From the NCBI GenBank assembly GCA_964016885.1, contig OZ024742.1:115788939-115852938 (forward strand): DNA of 64,000 nucleotides. Direction: 5' to 3'. The notes beneath the pieces are model-generated. The model had not been told where the DNA came from. It saw only the letters and a program-made list of their open reading frames with translations, and searched no databases. This DNA is from Eledone cirrhosa (lineage: Eukaryota; Mollusca; Cephalopoda; Octopoda; Eledonidae). The position numbers and the translations under genes are program-made. Each line of letters opens with the position of its first letter. The first letter of the stretch is position 1. Shown piece by piece: positions 59,331 to 64,000 of the stretch.

Positions 59331-59734
59331 TTTGTGTTAGGAGTTGGTGCATATATGTGTAGATGTGAAAGAATGAGTATTTGGAAATATGTACATGTCT
59401 GTGTAATTTGGTGTTTCCTCACCAAATTTATATTTTCAATCTGTTTTGTATAAATATGAATTATTTGATTATTTACAAATCATTAGTTAGAACTAAAGAA
59501 TGTGTGTAATTTGAAGGAAAGAGTCTGAAAAAAGTGTTGAAATCATAGAAATCACCAAAAGACTCCGAATTCAGCACTTCATATATTAAGGACGGTCTCC
59601 CTATCGGTCGAAAATATTCAACAAATTAAACGTTTTAAGAGCGTGTGGCGTGTGTATGTATATATGTGTGCAATTATGTATCTTTATATGTAATATATGT
59701 GTGTATGTTGGTATATATACATTCATACATTTAT
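59331..59734. other. AT-rich region with TATG microsatellite, no gene
   Basis: The TATG/TG-rich stretch is at about 59650-59735. Nothing else supported. Confidence 0.6.
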
Positions 59735-60089
59735 AACGTGCTTCCTTTTGTTCTTTCTCCTCGGCACCAGGGTCTCACTTGCTTCAGCCACTGCACTGGT
59801 AAAGTACCCGTACCTCCTCGTCACACTCTACTCAGACTCTCCAATCTCTCTCTCCTCTGCCTCTCCACACAGAGCACTGAACTTGTTCCTCACTTCCACT
59901 GTGAACCTCTCCTGTAGTTTATCATCTTCCTTGAAAGCTCCCAGTGATAGATTGCTCTCCGGGGCCGAGCCTTGCTCTTTCTTATGCTCACCCGGACTTC
60001 ACTCATAACAAGCCGGTGGTCAATGCCCAGTGTAATGAAATAGTTGCATGGTTCTGTGTTCAGAACACTATTCCGCCAAATTATCCTCT
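59735..60089 (-). mobile_element. RTE-like LINE, inverted 5' segment
   Basis: On the minus strand this reads the end of an apurinic-type endonuclease and the start of the linker: LGIDHRLVMSEVRVSIRKSK, with the catalytic DH pair, then, after frame changes, DKLQERFTVEVRNKFSAL and the ASETLVPRRK region. It lies in reverse orientation directly before the plus-strand remainder of an RTE-like element. The inverted piece carries the upstream part and the plus part the downstream part, which is the arrangement made by twin priming. Confidence 0.7.
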
Positions 60090-61960
60090 GCAGACCCAAA
60101 ACTGTGTGCAGCCAGAGAACATCAGAAAGCTGGTAAGGACCAAATCTATGCTGATCCTACGGAGGAGAGGAAAGAGAATGTTGAAGTGATGAGGAAAGGA
60201 CTCTGTACCACTTACACTGAGGCCAGAGAGGAGGCACTGATAGAGAAGATCAGATGTTTGGTGAGAGCGGTTGGCAGGTCTGGAGGTAAGTGAAAGCTGG
60301 ATGATCATTAACCAGATCACAGGGAGGAAGAGAAGGTGCTCGAGTCAGATCCAGGGAACAGGGCCCAAGGATAGGAAGGGGAAATGGCCACACCATCTTA
60401 GGACCCTACCAGGAGAACCGCCCTCCACAGCCCAGAACAATGAGATCAGGCGGCTGTTTGAAGAACTGGATATAGAGAGAGAGCCCTTCACCAGTGAGGA
60501 GCTTCAGAGAACCAAGAAGAAGATCAAGGAGGGCAAGGCTCATGGAGAAGATGAAGTGGCATCGGAGGTGATGAAGTGGTGTGATTTTGATGATATCATC
60601 CTGGGGTTCTGTAACCAGGCACTGGAGAAGGGAGTTGTCCCGAATCAGTGGAGGATCAGCAACATCGTTCCAGTGCCAATGAGGGGAGATCTCTCTAACA
60701 CCAACCACTACAGGGGTATCTCGCTGACATCACTTGCGGCAAATACCCCCAACAGGATGATTCTTAACAGGATCCAGCCCGAGATGGAGAGGAAGCTCAG
60801 GGACAAACAGAACGGCTTCAGAGAGGGAAGATCAACCACCAGTCACATCCTGATGCTGAGGAGAATATTAAAGGGAGCTAGAGCAAAGTGCCTTCCTGCG
60901 GTGATGGTTTTCATTGACTTTAGGAAGGCCTTTGATTCTGTGGACCGTCACTGCTTGATGAAGATCTTACAGGCTAATGGCATCCCCTAGAATATAGTGG
61001 ACCTGATATCACTGCTCTACACCAACACCAACGCCCAAGTTATTACACCTGATGGGATGTCAGAGTTCTTTGAGATACTGGCTGGAGTGCTCCTGTGAGA
61101 TACAATGGCTACCTACCTTTTTATCATCGTAGTGGACGATTGTATGCGCCTTGCACTGGAGAAACACCAGGACTCTGGTTTTACTGTAATACCGGCTCAG
61201 AGCAGGAGAGCTAGGCGAAAAATATATGGGATGCTGAATTTGACGACGACATAGTTTTGGTGACAAATACAGTGAAGGAGACAGAGGATTTGATGCACGA
61301 AGTTGAGACTGTGTCGATGAGTGTGGGGCTGAGAATGAATGAGACTAAGACAAAATGTCTGGTAGAGAATGCTGAGAAGCCAGAGGGGATTACTAATGTA
61401 GGCGGGAAGCCGCTGGAATTAGTTGAGGACTTCCTGTATTTGGGAGCAAAGATTGGGAATACGGAAGATGATGTGGTTGAGAGGAAGAGAAAAGACTGGG
61501 CGGCGTGCGACAGTTTGAGATCGGTGTGGAAGTCGGAACTTCGTGTAGACCTGAAGATCCGCCTCTTCATTGCTGTAGGGGAGACCAAGAAACTCACTCA
61601 GATGATGGAGGGGTGCTACACGAGAATGCTGAGGATGGCTCTGAATATTAATCAGTATACACTGAGGATAAAAATCTCAGAGCTGTAAGGAGCCTCCCAA
61701 AAGCAGCTCAAAATTGACACAGGGGAGACTGGGGTTAGTTGGACATGCTCACCGACATCCAGAGTTAACACTGCATCCAGTGCTCCTGTGGGAGCCTCTG
61801 CATGGACACACTGGACGTGGAAGAGCAAGGTTAGCGTATGTCCATGCCCTAAGGACAGACACTGGTCTGTTGGAGACGCAGGACATGGCAGCGATAATGA
61901 GGGACAAAGACCGCTGGAGAGAACTCGTCCATGGATCTCGGGAATTTTACACGCCCTAGA
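60090..61960 (+). pseudogene. RTE-like LINE, linker, RT and C-terminus, broken
   Basis: Linker at 60090-60400 (TEERKENVEVMRKGL, INQITGRKRR). A 239-codon frame (60271-60990) holds the RT fingers and palm: GEDEVASEVMKWC, NHYRGISLTSLAA, NGFREGRSTTSHILMLRRIL and VMVFIDFRKAFDSVDR. After a stop at 60988 come LYTNTNAQVITPDG and a degraded LAGV(L)... segment. The catalytic region reads FDDDIVLV near 61237-61257. 61257-61688 has LRMNETKTKCLVEN and EDFLYLGAKIG. The tail (61714-61959) reads LGLVGHAHRHPELTLHP, LLWEPLHGHTGRGRARL and DRWRELVHGSREF, which is the standard RTE end. It terminates near a short TAGA/TA repeat. RTE assignment is good; the subfamily is unknown. Confidence 0.8.
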
Positions 61961-62070
61961 TAGATAGACATGTATAAATATGTATATATATATATATATA
62001 TGGGTGTGTGTGTGTGTGTGTGTGTGCGAACGTTTGGGTGGGTGTATATATATATATATATATATATATA
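61961..62070. repeat. (TA)n and (TG)n microsatellites
   Basis: TAGATAGATAGA, then TA, TG and TA runs at the 3' end of the RTE-like LINE. Confidence 0.9.
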
Positions 62071-62112
62071 ACGAATGAATTGTGGTAAGGATCCAGATGG
62101 ACCATAACGCAC
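62071..62112. repeat. Short dispersed cassette, inverted copy
   Basis: The reverse complement reads GTGCGTTATGGTCCATCTGG...CATTCGT, matching 55975-56018 with few changes, and again directly adjoins a TA tract. Confidence 0.8.
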
Positions 62113-62152
62113 GAAAGTACTCAAAACTTAAGGTAGTAGAGTGGGTAATAGG

Positions 62153-62250
62153 AACAAGTATGTCCCCGATGGCAGATCTCAGGCCGTTTCTTTTAGTCCA
62201 GAAATAGCCGTTGAAACGGCTTGAGCTCTGCCGTCGGGGTCATACTTGTT
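62153..62250. repeat. 38-bp inverted repeat, strong hairpin
   Basis: Arms 62153-62190 and 62213-62250 match at 34 of 38 positions, with a 22-base loop. The left arm begins AACAAGTATGTCCCCGATGG. Could be a small inverted-repeat element or a structured RNA. No ORF. Confidence 0.85.
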
Positions 62251-62254
62251 TCTA

Positions 62255-63193
62255 TGTATATATATATATATATATTTATTTATATATATATGAAATTCCT
62301 GTTAGATGTTATCATATTTATCTATAATGCATTAGAATTTTAAAGTTATCTAGTTAGTCTTAAATAAACGTATGAATGTATGTATGTATGTACGTAGGTA
62401 GGTAGATACGTGGGTTGGTCAGTACGTATGTAGGTAGGTAAGAATGTACTATTTGCACACGTATATATTTATATGCATTTATGTCTGTAAGTATAATATT
62501 TGTTGCTTTGATGAATCTGTACGTTTTGCCGTATGCATACACAACACTAGCTAAACAAATAAAATCATATGGATATTGTCACCGTTCCATTAATAATTTA
62601 TAATTGTTATTATCTAATTGGCCGTGTCCATTCTGCTTTTCTGAACCTCAAGTACACAAGATTTAATTTTCGGCACATATTTACATAAGCACGCACTCTA
62701 TTAACCATATGTTGTATAAAATCTATATTTATATGTTTACATGTTTTTATAATTTCATTAAAACAACTTAATTAACTGTGTTCTTTCTGGTTTTGTGAAG
62801 TACAGCTTTACCCAATTGCTTTTTGAGGCAGTTATGTAACAAATGGCATCAATAATCACTGAAGTTAGAGCCTGGTTGGCAGAATGGTAGATAATGTTTA
62901 TATTGTCATATATGTTTGGTTTATTGTATCTTTAACACTACGTTATCTTCTAATGGACAACATCTTTCTTTTGAAAGTATGCAAACTTTCTTTTCGCTGT
63001 TGCAGAACATTATGTCTGTCGTCATATGTGTTTATATTTCATATATGAGAGGAACATTCAACCTATTCTATTCCTTCGTATACTCTGACTTTCAGGACCT
63101 TCCTTTCTGTGAAATGTCATGAATAGTATTTTGGCGATTACACCTTGTCCTATAGCGTGAGGAAATTTAAGGAAAGCTATTTAGTACAAAGTC

Positions 63194-63237
<44 letters not shown>

Positions 63238-63240
63238 TAG
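62255..63240. other. AT-rich region with TA tracts, no gene
   Basis: TA runs at about 62257-62290 and 63194-63238, and a GTATGTAT-rich stretch near 62370-62440. Near 62868-62890, TGGTTGGCAGAATGGTAGAT resembles the first bases of the SINE head seen elsewhere, without a body. Confidence 0.55.
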
Positions 63241-63690
63241 CAGAGGTACCCGGTGTTGCTCGGATATTAAATAGCAGTTGTGTATACCATTTATGTCAAT
63301 ACTTCAGTGCTGCTTCGAAAACTATACTTTTACAAAATCATTGGCTATTTCCAAAAGGGGGTTCCTGCCCCCCAGGGGTTCCCTACCCAATATATGCCAA
63401 TTCTGAGAGTTCACATTCATCTGTAGGACAAACGTAGTCCATGTGTCAAGTTTTGTGAAAATCGGTTGCGAACTCCAGAAGTTATAACGTTTTGTTGCAT
63501 TGCACTGCAGTGCTTCAGTCGACTCCAAGGAAGTGGTTAAAGTGGTTAAAGGGGTTATCTGCCGGGGGGGCCCTATAATCAATATCTGGAAAAATGACAG
63601 TGCCCATTACCATCCGGAGTACATAAGTAACCTATGTCTTACGTTTGGTGAAAATACTCTAGAAATGCATAAGGTGTATACATATGCGCG
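63241..63690. repeat. Probable dispersed repeat, unclassified
   Basis: Begins GCAGAGGTACCCGGTGTTGC, followed later by CCATGTGTCAAGTTTTGTGAAAATCGGTTG-like sequence (63439 onward; a second, similar phrase at 63633-63660). Phrases of this kind (cccggtgttgctcgg, tcaagttttgtgaaaatcgg) are familiar to me from dispersed repeats of invertebrate genomes. The family is not identified. Confidence 0.4.
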
Positions 63691-63697
63691 TGCGTTC

Positions 63698-63821
<124 letters not shown>

Positions 63822-64000
63822 ATTTATGTGTGCGTATGTATGTGTATGTCCGTCTGGGCATGCGTATGAACTGGCCTAAATCTTCACTATTTACTTTTAC
63901 TACTTGAATAACCTCTGTCATTTCCTTTCATCAATTTTATTTACATCATTCTTAAACTCCGCGGCCGGAAATCATTCTGTTGTTTTAAATAGATTATTAG

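Overview
This window looks like repeat-dominated nuclear DNA from a cephalopod mollusc, most likely an octopus. That is an inference from three things: very dense TA, TG and AAT microsatellites, tRNA-derived SINEs of a type I associate with cephalopods, and many LINEs in AT-rich non-coding DNA. I see no bacterial, organellar or CRISPR features, no functional tRNA or rRNA, and only one weak candidate host exon (38273-38727, minus strand).

About 60 percent of the window is non-LTR retrotransposon. The main family, here called family T, encodes an ORF1 with a CCHC zinc knuckle and an ORF2 with an apurinic-type endonuclease, a reverse transcriptase (RT) and a C-terminal Cys/His motif. Its RT motifs best fit the L1/Tx1 group. 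Minus-strand T copies lie at 2110-7895, 7931-13255, 20629-26287, 28101-33224 and 46832-51601, all carrying both ORFs. Truncated or deleted T copies lie at 19940-20604, 36359-36670, 51644-53104 and 53884-54545. An older plus-strand copy fills 1-1800. A second family, here called family R, lies only on the plus strand (26306-28100, 33269-33523, 33625-36330, 43895-46784, 53150-53866). It has a Myb-like N-terminus, an RT with an F/YMDD core, a CCHC motif and an RPD...D restriction-like endonuclease, as in the R2/R4/Dong/NeSL superclade.

Most well-defined termini of T and R copies abut an (AAT)n tract, and orientation is fixed relative to it: wherever the plus strand reads AAT, T copies are minus and R copies are plus. 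Copies are stacked head to tail with one AAT tract between neighbours (2-13 kb, 19.9-28 kb, 33-37 kb, 43-54.5 kb). This suggests that (TAA)n tracts serve as shared insertion targets for two families with unrelated endonucleases.

Every copy is broken by stops, frameshifts, truncation or internal deletion, and several deletions remove part of the RT core. Notable structures are a 665-bp derivative keeping only the two ends of family T (19940-20604), a T copy whose ORF1 and 5' region differ from its sisters beyond a sharp boundary (near 24005), and an exact 94-bp duplication at the 5' junction of an R copy (43331-43424 and 43904-43997).

The rest (13.3-19.5 kb, 37-43 kb, 54.5-64 kb) is AT-rich and mostly non-coding. 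It holds SINEs, long TA and TG tracts, three inverted repeats (13437-13604, 15203-15850, 62153-62250), and an RTE-like LINE at 59735-61960 whose 5' part is inverted, as expected from twin priming.
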